NCBI GenBank assembly: GCA_011050675.1
Contig: DRFI01000020.1
Location: forward strand, 660,093 to 724,092
Reading direction: 5' to 3'
Length of the DNA: 64,000 nt
Source of the DNA: Maribacter sp.
GTDB taxonomy: Bacteria > Bacteroidota > Bacteroidia > Flavobacteriales > Flavobacteriaceae
In this document: positions 1 through 8,782 of the stretch, piece after piece
Numbering within the stretch: position 1 is the first letter of the stretch
How the letters are laid out: every line of letters begins with the position of its first letter
Position numbers and translations under genes: made by a program
Notes under the pieces: model-generated
Seen by the model: only the letters and a program-made list of their open reading frames with translations
What the model was told of the DNA's origin: nothing
Database searches by the model: none

Positions 1-1151
1 TCTATATCTTGGGCATAGGTAATATACTTTTGGCTGTTTGGATCAAAATGTTCAAAATGTAGAACATTGTACGTAGGGCGAACTTCAAAGTCTTTAACAA
101 TAGTGGGTAAACTATTCTTTTCGATAATTACCGAGGCAAAGTGAGAACGTTTACCCACTTCATTACTAATACAGAATGTAAGACCATAAGTACTAATATC
201 ATTTTGGTCAAAGCTTCGAACTAAAAATTTCTTTAACTCTAAAGCCTCGCCATCATCAATTGGCACATGCCAATTCATTTCCAATTGGGAATGCCTAACA
301 TTGATTCCTCTTTTACCCAAAAAGCGTTCTAATGCCGGTCTACTCGATTTTTTAATTCCTTTTACTACAAATGATTTCCAAGGAGTAATACATATTTTTC
401 CAATACTGTTATCTAAACAAAAACCACAAAATGCTTTTAGAAATGACAGGTCATATTTATTGTTTCTCCAGTAAAGACCTAGCCAATACATATCTGGCCC
501 CAAACGGTTCATACCCTCATAGTATGGGAAAGTTTGAAAAGGAACCTTTAATTCCTTTTCCATCGTTCTATTATTGGTCTCTAAATTTTTGTTCATGACA
601 AAGAACAACTCATCTATGTCCGTAATATCCTCATATATTTCTTCGAACTGTTTAGAAATGGAATTAATATCCCAACTATAGATAAGAACCGGATAAAATG
701 CAGACGATTTCCAATGGGGTAGTTTAATGTTTAAATACCAATAATCTTCTTGTTCAGAAGCTATAAAGTTGAGGTTGCCACTAAAGATAGGAACCAAGCG
801 TTGTTTTGGATCTGTAATATTGATTTTTAATTTCGGTAAAAAATCAAATCCTTCTAGAATATAGAGATAAGTAGACCCTTTTAACCAATGGGTCATGTCA
901 AAAATATCTGCAGATACATATGAGCTTACAATGTTCTGAAAAGTACGATTGGCAATAATATCGGTATTGAATTTAGAAATACTTTCTAACTGTTCTTCTT
1001 TAGCATCTTTCAACGGAAACAAAATATCTTGTCTCGACCCAAAATTGACGCTTTTAAGCCCCGCTGCTTCTAACATCGTAATAATATCTTTCAATTCACC
1101 AGGAGAGGTGACTCCTCCTTTTATCAGTATTCTATGAAGATCATCGTTCAT
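1..1151 (-). CDS. Partial rubredoxin/nitrite-reductase-like redox protein of the nitrate cluster (C-terminus outside window)
   Basis: The reading frame is open from an ATG at 1151 to the window edge, about 383 residues, and my reading of the minus strand found no stop. The protein begins MNDDLHRILIKGGV. Its alternating alpha/beta segments recall the ferredoxin-like half domains of nitrite/sulfite reductases, and a CGFC motif lies near the middle. In Flavobacteriia a roughly 480-residue protein of this kind, often labelled rubredoxin because of its C-terminal domain, follows the nitrate reductase gene. That identification is from memory, and the rubredoxin cysteines would lie outside the window. 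The gene starts 11 bp after the nitrate reductase stop, so the two are very likely cotranscribed. It probably passes electrons to or from the nitrate or nitrite reductase. The role is an inference. Confidence 0.6.
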   Translation of the reverse strand, partial: MNDDLHRILIKGGVTSPGELKDIITMLEAAGLKSVNFGSRQDILFPLKDAKEEQLESISKFNTDIIANRTFQNIVSSYVSADIFDMTHWLKGSTYLYILEGFDFLPKLKINITDPKQRLVPIFSGNLNFIASEQEDYWYLNIKLPHWKSSAFYPVLIYSWDINSISKQFEEIYEDITDIDELFFVMNKNLETNNRTMEKELKVPFQTFPYYEGMNRLGPDMYWLGLYWRNNKYDLSFLKAFCGFCLDNSIGKICITPWKSFVVKGIKKSSRPALERFLGKRGINVRHSQLEMNWHVPIDDGEALELKKFLVRSFDQNDISTYGLTFCISNEVGKRSHFASVIIEKNSLPTIVKDFEVRPTYNVLHFEHFDPNSQKYITYAQDI

Positions 1152-1162
1152 ATCGCGCTATT

Positions 1163-4100
1163 CTAATTTGCTAAAACCAGCTGTTTCTTTAATAATTCTT
1201 TTATTTCGGGCTTACAACTTCCACAACCTAAACCTGCCCCTGTTTCTGAACATAATTTGTTGAAATCTGAGCATCCGCCTTTTATTGCATCAAGTACATT
1301 GCCTTCTCCAACCTGACTACAAGAGCAGACCAATTTTCCTTTTAAAGGAACGGATGTTGAGGCACCTCGCAGCAGTTCATTTCGCTTTTCGGATAATTCA
1401 ATCTCTTCTTCTATCAGTCTTTTAAATTCTGCAAATTCATTTTTATCACCCAGTAAAATGGCGCCTTTTAACGTATCATCTTTTACAATACATTTCTTAT
1501 AAAAACGCTTACTTACATCCATTAAAATGATTTCCTCATAAGTAGAATCGCCAATGGGTGAATTCACCATACCAATACTACAGAGATCCAGATTTTCGAA
1601 TTTTAAAATATTCATTAACACCGAACCATTGTAAATACTACTGAAGTCTCCAAGTATAAAATTAGCTGCAATATCGGCTTGTTGTTCTGCAGCCGAAGTA
1701 ATACCGAAAAGCGAATTTTTGAACTCTGCTATTTCACCTAAAGCAAATATAGACGGGTCGCTACTTTGCAAATATGAATTTACCACGACACCTCTACGCG
1801 TATTGATGCCTGTTTGTTTTGCCAATTCAATATTTGGTCTGGTACCGATAGCATATACTATAGCATTACATTGAATAGTACGACCTGTTTTTAGATTAAC
1901 AGATAGGCTATGTTTTTGGTTCTTATCCTCAAAAACAGTACTTACTTCATTATCGAAATAAAGATTTATACCTCGTTCTACTACATCTTCTGCCAATAAA
2001 CGACTTGCAACGCTATCTAGCTGCCGTTCCATTAATCGTGGTGCACGTTGTATAATACTAATGTTGATATTGATTTTTTTCAATGCAGCAGCGAGCTCTA
2101 GTCCTAATAGGCCTCCACCTACAATAACCACATTTTGGTCTTTAGCCTGCAGTCCGGTTTCTGCGAGGTATTTTCTTAGTTTATCTGCATCACCTCGTTC
2201 ACGCATCGTAAAACGACCGGGTAATTGTATCTGAACATCACTAGGTATAAAGGCTCTACTACCTGTGGCCATTATTAGTAAATCGTACGAATGTTTTTCT
2301 CCATTAGAATCTACTACTGTTTTATTTTCCGCATCTACATTTTCAATTCCTACTCCAGAATGTAATACTACATCTAGTTTTTTCAACTCCCCATCTTTAA
2401 GCTTCTCTAAAGCTTCCCAAGAAAGCTCATCACTTACATATTCTGGGAGTAAAACTCGATTATAGAAAGGGTCTTTTTCCTTTGAAAATACATGAAGTTC
2501 ATCAATACTATTTTTCTCTCTATACGATTGTATAAAACGATACGCTGCAGCACCTGCACCTATAACCACTACTTTCTGTTTCTCTTTTACAAACTTTGCA
2601 ACCTCAACAGCACAGTATTTAAAATCGGGCTCTTTTGATACCGGATCTACCAAGTCATTGGTTAAATTATTTACCCTGCCAAAATCATTATTCAATACTC
2701 TACCCCAGTGCATGGGCAGGAAAACAACGGATTCGCGTATATCATAATTCAGCTGCACTTTCACCTGTACTTTTCCTCTTCTGCTTTTTACAACCGCTAT
2801 ATCCCCTTCTTTAATCTTCCGTAAATACGCATCTACTGCGTTCATTTCTAAATAGGGCTGTGGAACATGCGTCAATAATCTTTTCACCTTACCGGTTTTG
2901 GTTCGGGTATGCCATTGATCACGAACCCTACCTGAGTTCAGTATCAACGGGTAGTCGATAGTCGTTTCTTCAGATTTATTATAAAGTGTTGCTGGCGCAT
3001 TAAAATGTGCCTTTTTATCGTTGGTAAAGAACTTGCGGTCCGTAAATAATCTAGGTGTTCCTTTATGCGTTTTATGTGGAACCGGCCATTGAAAACTACC
3101 TTCATTTATCAACCGTTCATAAGACAAGCCAGAAATATCTATTTCAGTGCCTTTTGTCAATAAACAGTGTTCGTCATAGACTTCACTGCTATTCTTATAA
3201 TCGAAGCCTTTATAGCCCATTGCCTGTGCAAAACGCCATATAATTTCTGCATCTGGTAATGCTTCACCCGGTGCATCTATAACTTTAGGCAAATGACTAA
3301 TTCGTCTTTCTGAATTGGTCATGGTACCTTCTTTCTCTAACCAACCCGCTGCCGGTAATAATAAATCGGCAAATTTGGTTGTTTCAGAATTATGGGATAT
3401 ATCTTGAACTACTACGAATTTTGCCTTTTTTAAAGCTCTTTCTACTTTGTTAGAATTAGGCATACTTACCGCAGGGTTAGTACATACGATCCAAATCGCT
3501 TTTAACTTACCTTCATCTAGGGCATCGAACATTTCTGTTGCGGTATAGCCTGGTTCTGACTGTATTTCTCCACCTCCCCAAAAATCGGACACTTCTTTTC
3601 TGTGTGCCGCATTTCCTAAATTTTTATGTGCTGCCAACAAGCTGGCCATACCACCAACTTCTCTACCGCCCATAGCATTAGGTTGCCCTGTCAAAGAAAA
3701 TGGTCCAGCACCTGGTTTGCCTATTTGCCCCGTTAAAAGTGACAAATTTAGTAATGATACATTTTTAGCTACACCAATAACACTTTGGTTCAACCCCATA
3801 GTCCACATGCTGATAAACTTCTTGGCATTACCAATATATTCGGCAGCTTTACGAATATCACCAACGGGAATACCACATTTTTTAGCAGCTTCTTTCAGTG
3901 ATAAGGTAAACGCCATTTCTTTAACCGCCTCAAAATTTGCGGTGTGCTTTTTTATAAAGGCGGAATCTATTTTTCTTTTCTCGATTAATCGACGGGCTAT
4001 AGCATTAAAAAGAATAACATCGGTACCCGGTAAAATCTGTAAATGCAAATCGGCACCTGCACAGGTTTGGGTTTTTCGAGGATCAACTACAATTATTTTT

Positions 4101-4693
4101 ACGTTAGGGTTCTCTTCCTTGTGCTTTTCCAACCTTCTATATAATATCGGATGGCACCATGCCGGGTTAGCCCCTGCAATTAGAAAACAATCTGCTAATT
4201 CTATATCGTCATATGAAATAGGAACAGAATCTTCGCCTAATGTTTTTTTATAGCCAACAACGGCAGAACTCATGCACAACCTTGAGTTGGTATCTATGTT
4301 ATTGGTACCTATAAATCCTTTAGTGAGTTTGTTAATTAGATAGTATTCTTCTGTTAAACATTGACCGGACACATAGAATCCCACACTATTAGAACCATGT
4401 TTTGCGATGATGCTTTTAAAAACAGCAGCTGCACGTTCAAAAGCAGTGTCCCAAGAAACTCGTTGTAATGGGTGATTTCTGCTCCATTTCATTTCTGGAT
4501 ACAGAATTCGATCTGTTTTATCTTGGGCTACATAATTGAGATTTCGACCCTTTGTACAAAGCATGCCTTTGTTTGATGGATAATCGGGATTACCATCTAC
4601 CGATATAGTTCCTTTTGAATCTACATTAACCAACATACCACAGCCTACACCGCAATATGAACATATCGTTTTATGAGTTTTATTACTATTCAT
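1163..4693 (-). CDS. Assimilatory nitrate reductase: molybdopterin catalytic unit fused to FAD oxidoreductase and BFD-like [2Fe-2S] domain
   Basis: This 1176-residue protein reduces nitrate to nitrite in the cytoplasm. Residues 11-46 carry the [4Fe-4S] ligands C11, C14, C18 and C46. The Mo-bis-MGD domain follows, with the Mo-ligand cysteine in NSRLCMSS, then a C-terminal molydopterin-binding domain up to about 700. Residues 705-1119 form a NAD(P)H/FAD pyridine-nucleotide oxidoreductase (VVVIGAGAAA, then VVIVGGGLLG). Residues 1120-1176 are a BFD-like [2Fe-2S] domain with CSC and CGSC pairs. Many bacteria encode the catalytic and electron-transfer units as two genes; here they are one chain. 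An upstream in-frame ATG at 4771 would add 26 residues, but they are unlike the family and overlap the operator, so I chose the ATG at 4693, just before the Fe-S motif. The gene heads the operon with the partial gene at 1-1151. Confidence 0.93.
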   Translation of the reverse strand: MNSNKTHKTICSYCGVGCGMLVNVDSKGTISVDGNPDYPSNKGMLCTKGRNLNYVAQDKTDRILYPEMKWSRNHPLQRVSWDTAFERAAAVFKSIIAKHGSNSVGFYVSGQCLTEEYYLINKLTKGFIGTNNIDTNSRLCMSSAVVGYKKTLGEDSVPISYDDIELADCFLIAGANPAWCHPILYRRLEKHKEENPNVKIIVVDPRKTQTCAGADLHLQILPGTDVILFNAIARRLIEKRKIDSAFIKKHTANFEAVKEMAFTLSLKEAAKKCGIPVGDIRKAAEYIGNAKKFISMWTMGLNQSVIGVAKNVSLLNLSLLTGQIGKPGAGPFSLTGQPNAMGGREVGGMASLLAAHKNLGNAAHRKEVSDFWGGGEIQSEPGYTATEMFDALDEGKLKAIWIVCTNPAVSMPNSNKVERALKKAKFVVVQDISHNSETTKFADLLLPAAGWLEKEGTMTNSERRISHLPKVIDAPGEALPDAEIIWRFAQAMGYKGFDYKNSSEVYDEHCLLTKGTEIDISGLSYERLINEGSFQWPVPHKTHKGTPRLFTDRKFFTNDKKAHFNAPATLYNKSEETTIDYPLILNSGRVRDQWHTRTKTGKVKRLLTHVPQPYLEMNAVDAYLRKIKEGDIAVVKSRRGKVQVKVQLNYDIRESVVFLPMHWGRVLNNDFGRVNNLTNDLVDPVSKEPDFKYCAVEVAKFVKEKQKVVVIGAGAAAYRFIQSYREKNSIDELHVFSKEKDPFYNRVLLPEYVSDELSWEALEKLKDGELKKLDVVLHSGVGIENVDAENKTVVDSNGEKHSYDLLIMATGSRAFIPSDVQIQLPGRFTMRERGDADKLRKYLAETGLQAKDQNVVIVGGGLLGLELAAALKKININISIIQRAPRLMERQLDSVASRLLAEDVVERGINLYFDNEVSTVFEDKNQKHSLSVNLKTGRTIQCNAIVYAIGTRPNIELAKQTGINTRRGVVVNSYLQSSDPSIFALGEIAEFKNSLFGITSAAEQQADIAANFILGDFSSIYNGSVLMNILKFENLDLCSIGMVNSPIGDSTYEEIILMDVSKRFYKKCIVKDDTLKGAILLGDKNEFAEFKRLIEEEIELSEKRNELLRGASTSVPLKGKLVCSCSQVGEGNVLDAIKGGCSDFNKLCSETGAGLGCGSCKPEIKELLKKQLVLAN

Positions 4694-4737
4694 TTTATCA
4701 ATGATAAAGAATGGTTCAGAAGTATACTGCAAATTAT

Positions 4738-4765
4738 AAAAAGTACGTATAAATACGTACTTTTT
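4738..4765 (-). promoter_or_regulatory. Perfect 13-bp palindrome (NarL-like 7-2-7 site) upstream of nitrate reductase
   Basis: The 13-bp arms at 4738-4750 and 4753-4765 are exact reverse complements separated by AA. The core is TACGTAT-AA-ATACGTA at 4744-4759. Its centre is 58 bp upstream of the ATG at 4693. Reading toward the gene, TATAATTTG (minus strand, 4730-4738) resembles the Bacteroidota -7 box, which would put the palindrome about where the -33 box should be. The layout of two inverted heptamers spaced by 2 bp is that of E. coli NarL sites (TACYYMT), which differ from TACGTAT only at the fourth base. Regulation by the response regulator at 4965-5636 is an inference. Confidence 0.6.
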
Positions 4766-4964
4766 TATCATAAATGTTCAGTAATAAATCGAGTGATTCG
4801 TAATTAATTTACTCAAGTACTGAGAATTGATCAATTAAGGAAAAAGTAGCGCATAGAAATATTAATGCTACGGTTCTAAGTTAAGCATTAGCAATCACAG
4901 AAACTGCATGTAAATACAACCTGATATTTCTCTCGTTAAATAATACCAGCGAATGTAGAAACCT

Positions 4965-5636
4965 TTAGATAAGGTTATGTTTCTGAGACTTTTTAGAAAG
5001 GTCAATTAGATTTTTTACATCCATTTTACGCATTAAATTAAAACGATGTGTTTCAATAGTACGTTTACTATTTTGAAGTTTTTCTGATATCTGTTGATTG
5101 GTTAACCCAGAAAGGACTAACTCTAAAACCTTAAGTTCTTTATTGGTTAAATCAAAGACGTTATCACCAGTTTTACGAGGTGCTTCTTCTTTAATCACCT
5201 CTTTTTTTACACTCATTAAGTTATTAACCAACACATTACTGATGTCTCCGCTAAAATACTTTCCACCATCTCTAACGGTATGTATCGCTTTTATAAATTC
5301 TGACTTATCAGTATCCTTTAAAAGATATCCATTGGCTCCAGAGCTTATAGATTTTAGAATGTATTCTTCAGAATCATGCATTGAAAGTATAATAGACTTC
5401 ACCTCGGTTTTGCTATTTGTAAGCTCTGCCACGGCATCTATACCATTCATGACCGGCATTCTAATATCTATAATTAAAATATCGGGTTTTACCTTATTTA
5501 CTAATTCAATAGCTTCTTTCCCGTTCGATGCTTCGCCAATTACGTCTAGGTCAGATTCCGATTCTAATAAAGATCGAATTCCGTCTCTAACCAAAGCGTG
5601 GTCATCTGCCAATACTATTCTCGTTGTTTCACTCAA
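4965..5636 (-). CDS. NarL/FixJ-family response regulator
   Basis: This 223-residue protein has an N-terminal receiver domain with acidic residues D11 and D12, phospho-acceptor D57 (IIDIRMP) and conserved K107 (GYLLKD). It ends in a LuxR-type helix-turn-helix at about residues 155-215 (LTNKELKVLELVLSGLTNQQ). It probably activates the nitrate/nitrite genes when phosphorylated by the NarX-like kinase at 13271-15121, since no other kinase lies in the cluster and both proteins belong to the NarX/NarL class. The start is TTG at 5636; no ATG lies in frame close upstream. An inverted repeat carrying the same TACGTAT heptamers ends 10 bp upstream, which suggests autoregulation. The kinase and regulator are separated by about 8 kb and lie on opposite strands. 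Confidence 0.88.
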   Translation of the reverse strand: MSETTRIVLADDHALVRDGIRSLLESESDLDVIGEASNGKEAIELVNKVKPDILIIDIRMPVMNGIDAVAELTNSKTEVKSIILSMHDSEEYILKSISSGANGYLLKDTDKSEFIKAIHTVRDGGKYFSGDISNVLVNNLMSVKKEVIKEEAPRKTGDNVFDLTNKELKVLELVLSGLTNQQISEKLQNSKRTIETHRFNLMRKMDVKNLIDLSKKSQKHNLI

Positions 5637-5645
5637 AATATAGGT

Positions 5646-5678
5646 AATTATACGTAATAAGCTAAATTACGTATAATT
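5646..5678 (-). promoter_or_regulatory. 12-bp inverted repeat in front of the response regulator gene
   Basis: The arms AATTATACGTAA (5646-5657) and TTACGTATAATT (5667-5678) are exact reverse complements with a 9-nt spacer. They contain the same heptamer as the other cluster promoters (5650-5656 and 5668-5674), but turned outward and 11 nt apart. The repeat ends 10 bp before the TTG start, so it could be an autoregulatory operator or an mRNA leader hairpin. Confidence 0.45.
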
Positions 5679-5731
5679 TTAAAATGATGATACGGTTTAT
5701 GATACCAAGGATGTTTAGATGGTATATAGTT

Positions 5732-7015
5732 TTATTCTTTCTTCGTCTTTAAAAATTGAGGTTTAATTGTCAACTGTACCCAAGCCCAATTCTGACTACT
5801 TGCCGCAAGGTCATCTGTTATCCCTTTTAGCTCATACATACCATCTGCAGCGAACATTTGAGAATAACCAACAGCTAGTCCATACCCATTAAAAGCCTTG
5901 GAAAAAACCAAATCAATTTCGGTACCCAAAGATTTTTCGCCACTGGGTAGTTCTTGTTCTCCGCTAAAATTTAAGACCTTAATAAGTAAGCTAGATTTCT
6001 TTCCTAAATCGAATTTAGCGCTTGCGTGAATATCAAACAGACCAACAGAATTGGCATGGTTACCTACGTAGAAATAATCCATAAATCCGTTAAATTTATG
6101 ATTGGTACCATAAAGCGGGAAAAATGCTTCTGTCTTATCTGTAGTATCCGCCTTGTTTCCACTTATAACTTCTGTCCCTAAACCTAACGTTACTTTATCG
6201 CTTGCCTTATATCCTAAGTCTAGCCCAAACAAATACGTTCCCCCAACTTTCAACTCATTTTGTCTTTCACCTATTTGTAAAAACAAGTTGGCATTTGCGC
6301 TAAAACTTCCTCCTTCATACCCCAAGTGTGTTCCTATAGTTTGTAGGTTACTCACCCCATCTGTTTCTTCTTCGGTATCAAAATTCTGAAAACCATTATT
6401 CAAAGCCAATATGCTTACCGAGAAATTATCCCATTGTTGTTTGGCGTATAGATATTGCATTGTTTTATAGGTAAAAAATCCTGATGTATTATAGGCTGTT
6501 CCTACGGATTGAAACCCTGCCGGATTATCAAAATCTTGACTAAAAGCCAGACCTACATCCAACATAAATTTATCTTTCTTATACTTTAAAAGTCCCGCAT
6601 CATGGTTTCTACCCTGCTGTGCCCAATCTAGCCCCCCAAAAATACGTTGGTCATCATATGAAATTACTTGTCTACCAAGTTTTGTAGACCAACCCTTGCC
6701 TAAACTAATGTCTGCCCAAGCTTCAAATACCGCAAAAGAATCGTTTTGATCATCGGGTAGAATTTGCCTGTTTTCTCCCCAAACCATTACATCTTGTATG
6801 CTTAAATAGAATTGATAGGCTTCCGTTTCGTACTTGGCATTTAAACGTGCTCGTGTAGAAATTGCAAATCCTGCGTCTGCAGCATCAGGAATTATACTAC
6901 CAAAACCATGTCTATATTCTGTTCTTGGTCTAAACTGCCCGTCTAAAGTGAATTGAGCATTAGCTATTTGAACACACAGAAAAACAAAGCATGCTATTTT
7001 ATATGGACTTCTCAT
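5732..7015 (-). CDS. Alginate-export-family outer membrane porin of the nitrate cluster
   Basis: This 427-residue protein has a signal peptide (residues 1-20, cut after IANA) and a body of alternating beta strands rich in aromatic residues. FRPRTEYRHGFG and TRARLNAKYET near the N-terminus and KLGRQVISYDDQRIFGGLDW further on are typical of the alginate_exp barrel family (PF13372 type). Members of this family occur in many Bacteroidota with no alginate genes nearby. Its place between the response regulator and the NarK transporter suggests a channel that lets nitrate or nitrite across the outer membrane; that substrate is inferred from context. It is 105 bp downstream of narK on the same strand and may be cotranscribed with it. 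No TACGTAT operator was seen directly in front of it. Confidence 0.8.
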   Translation of the reverse strand: MRSPYKIACFVFLCVQIANAQFTLDGQFRPRTEYRHGFGSIIPDAADAGFAISTRARLNAKYETEAYQFYLSIQDVMVWGENRQILPDDQNDSFAVFEAWADISLGKGWSTKLGRQVISYDDQRIFGGLDWAQQGRNHDAGLLKYKKDKFMLDVGLAFSQDFDNPAGFQSVGTAYNTSGFFTYKTMQYLYAKQQWDNFSVSILALNNGFQNFDTEEETDGVSNLQTIGTHLGYEGGSFSANANLFLQIGERQNELKVGGTYLFGLDLGYKASDKVTLGLGTEVISGNKADTTDKTEAFFPLYGTNHKFNGFMDYFYVGNHANSVGLFDIHASAKFDLGKKSSLLIKVLNFSGEQELPSGEKSLGTEIDLVFSKAFNGYGLAVGYSQMFAADGMYELKGITDDLAASSQNWAWVQLTIKPQFLKTKKE

Positions 7016-7120
7016 TGATTACTTTTTAGTTTAGAATTATAGATGATTGATAAACCCAGAAATGATATAAGGGTTAATGACTGGTAATTAAAATTATTAC
7101 GGGTTTCTTTAATTCGTGTT

Positions 7121-8533
7121 CTAGTCTATACTTGAAAATTTTAACTCACCTAGCATCTCCGCCTTAACAGCTTTTTCGTCGGCTGTAGAAAATTTTATGG
7201 CCAAGGTTGTAAGAGCACTAATAACCACAAACCCACCTATGATAAAATAACCGCTGGAAACTGCACTTGAAGCAGCTGCAGCTTGTGCCGCTTTCATGGC
7301 CTCTTCACCTAAATTGGCATTTGCCGCTAATGCATTCGTTTCCGCTAAAGACGATTTAGATTTTAATAGAAGTGCTGCTAAAAAAGCACCTACATTACCT
7401 CCTGCACCTACAATACCAGAAATAGAACCAATGGCTTTTTTATTGATAAATGGAACTACAGAGAATGTTGCTCCTTCCGCCATTTGTACTGTAATACTAA
7501 AAGCTATTAAAAATATTATTCCTAGTGCGAAACTAGTTGTCATTGAAAAAACAGAAAGCATGGCGCCTTCTAGGGCAAGTATTACAGTTAAGAACAATAC
7601 TCTACCTCGTAGTCCTTTTAATTTACCGAATCGATCACCGAAAAACCCACCCAAAGTACGAGCAAATATGTTCATTAAGGCGAAGGAAAGTACAAGGTTC
7701 CCCGCTGTAGATCTAGTAAGTCCGAATGTATTTTGCAGGTAATCATCCATAGTACCATACACGGTAAGTTCCATTCCAAAAGAGGCTGCATATACTATGA
7801 AAAGAATCCAAACACGGTAATCTTTTAAAACGCTCAAAAATGATTCTTCGTCCTTTTTCAGCTTCGGCATTTTTCCGGCTTCTTTTAATTCTTTGAAGTT
7901 GCCTTCTGGGGTATCTTGTGTAAAAAAATAATAAACAACACCCATTATCATTGCAATTATACCAGCAATAATCATAGAATAACGCCAAGCAAATTCATCA
8001 GCTACGCCAAAACTTACTACTGCAGCAGCAATTAAAGGCATACCTAAACGGTTGGCCCCGCCTCCTAAATTTCCCCAACCTGCAGATGTAGCATTTGCCG
8101 TACCCACAATATTTGGAGCGAACATGATAGAGGTATGAAATTGAGTGATTACAAATGAGGCTCCAGTAAACCCAATAAATAGCCTACATATTAAGAATTG
8201 CATAGGTGTTTGAACAAAACCAATGAGTATTACAGGAATTGCTCCTAAAATCAACAAATACGTATAACATAATCTAGGACCGTATTTATCACAAAGCTTA
8301 CCGATTAATAATCGTGCAAAAACAGTTCCCGTTACCGCTAGAATTATGGAGTTCCATTTTTGATCAGGTGTTAAACCCAAATCTTTTACCACATCTGGCA
8401 TAAACGGTACAATACCGAACCATGCAAAGAAGCATATGAAGAATGCTATAGAGGTTATCCAAAAAGTACGAATTGGCATACTCTTTAAATCGGTTAATTT
8501 TAATGTGGTCGATTTCTTAGATTTATTTTCCAT
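7121..8533 (-). CDS. narK: Nitrate/nitrite transporter, NarK/NasA family (MFS)
   Basis: This 470-residue inner-membrane protein of the major facilitator superfamily has about 12 hydrophobic segments. It carries the nitrate signature motif near residue 150 (SAGWGNLGGG) and MFS loop motifs such as GKLCDKYGPR and GGFFGDRFGK. NarK/NasA proteins import nitrate, sometimes in exchange for nitrite. About 45 residues near the C-terminus (LAETNALAANANLG onward) form an Ala-rich loop before the last membrane segment, a feature I have seen in Bacteroidota versions. The gene has its own promoter with a perfect -7 box (TAGGTTTG, 8565-8572, minus strand) and a 7-2-7 operator at 8583-8598. Confidence 0.92.
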   Translation of the reverse strand: MENKSKKSTTLKLTDLKSMPIRTFWITSIAFFICFFAWFGIVPFMPDVVKDLGLTPDQKWNSIILAVTGTVFARLLIGKLCDKYGPRLCYTYLLILGAIPVILIGFVQTPMQFLICRLFIGFTGASFVITQFHTSIMFAPNIVGTANATSAGWGNLGGGANRLGMPLIAAAVVSFGVADEFAWRYSMIIAGIIAMIMGVVYYFFTQDTPEGNFKELKEAGKMPKLKKDEESFLSVLKDYRVWILFIVYAASFGMELTVYGTMDDYLQNTFGLTRSTAGNLVLSFALMNIFARTLGGFFGDRFGKLKGLRGRVLFLTVILALEGAMLSVFSMTTSFALGIIFLIAFSITVQMAEGATFSVVPFINKKAIGSISGIVGAGGNVGAFLAALLLKSKSSLAETNALAANANLGEEAMKAAQAAAASSAVSSGYFIIGGFVVISALTTLAIKFSTADEKAVKAEMLGELKFSSID

Positions 8534-8564
8534 AATACAGTTGGTTTTAATTAATAAAGATGTA

Positions 8565-8598
8565 CAAACCTACTATATTTAATACGTATTAATACTTA
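8565..8598 (-). promoter_or_regulatory. narK promoter: -7 box plus NarL-like 7-2-7 operator
   Basis: On the minus strand, TAGGTTTG at 8565-8572 matches the Bacteroidota -7 consensus TAnnTTTG exactly and predicts a leader of about 27 nt. Upstream, TACGTAT-TA-ATACTTA at 8583-8598 is a 7-2-7 palindrome with one mismatch. Its centre is 57 bp from the ATG, almost the same spacing as at the nitrate reductase gene. A further single heptamer, TACGTAT, lies at 8623-8629. Confidence 0.55.
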
Positions 8599-8782
8599 GT
8601 TTTATAATTTTATAAGCCGAAATACGTATTTTTATGTGAATTAAGAATATGAGAGCCTTAAAATATATATTTGATATTTTTAAAAAGAGAATTTTTAGAT
8701 ATCCTTAATTTGAGATGTTGAGTTTAAGCTAAACCGATAGTGAATTACGTAGTTCTAAGCAACTATAATCCCGTTTTCTAAA

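Noticed and set aside
3717..4253. 178-codon open frame on the plus strand
   Set aside because: It lies antisense within the nitrate reductase domain, has no known motif, and its amino acid composition is that of a reverse frame.
4691..4771. Longer N-terminus for nitrate reductase from the ATG at 4771
   Set aside because: The extra 26 residues contain no family motif and cover the operator and -7 box.
5098..5643. 181-codon open frame on the plus strand
   Set aside because: Antisense to the response regulator, whose domains are unmistakable.
5732..7015. Alginate secretion function for the porin
   Set aside because: No alginate biosynthesis or modification gene is in the window; the family name does not fix the substrate.
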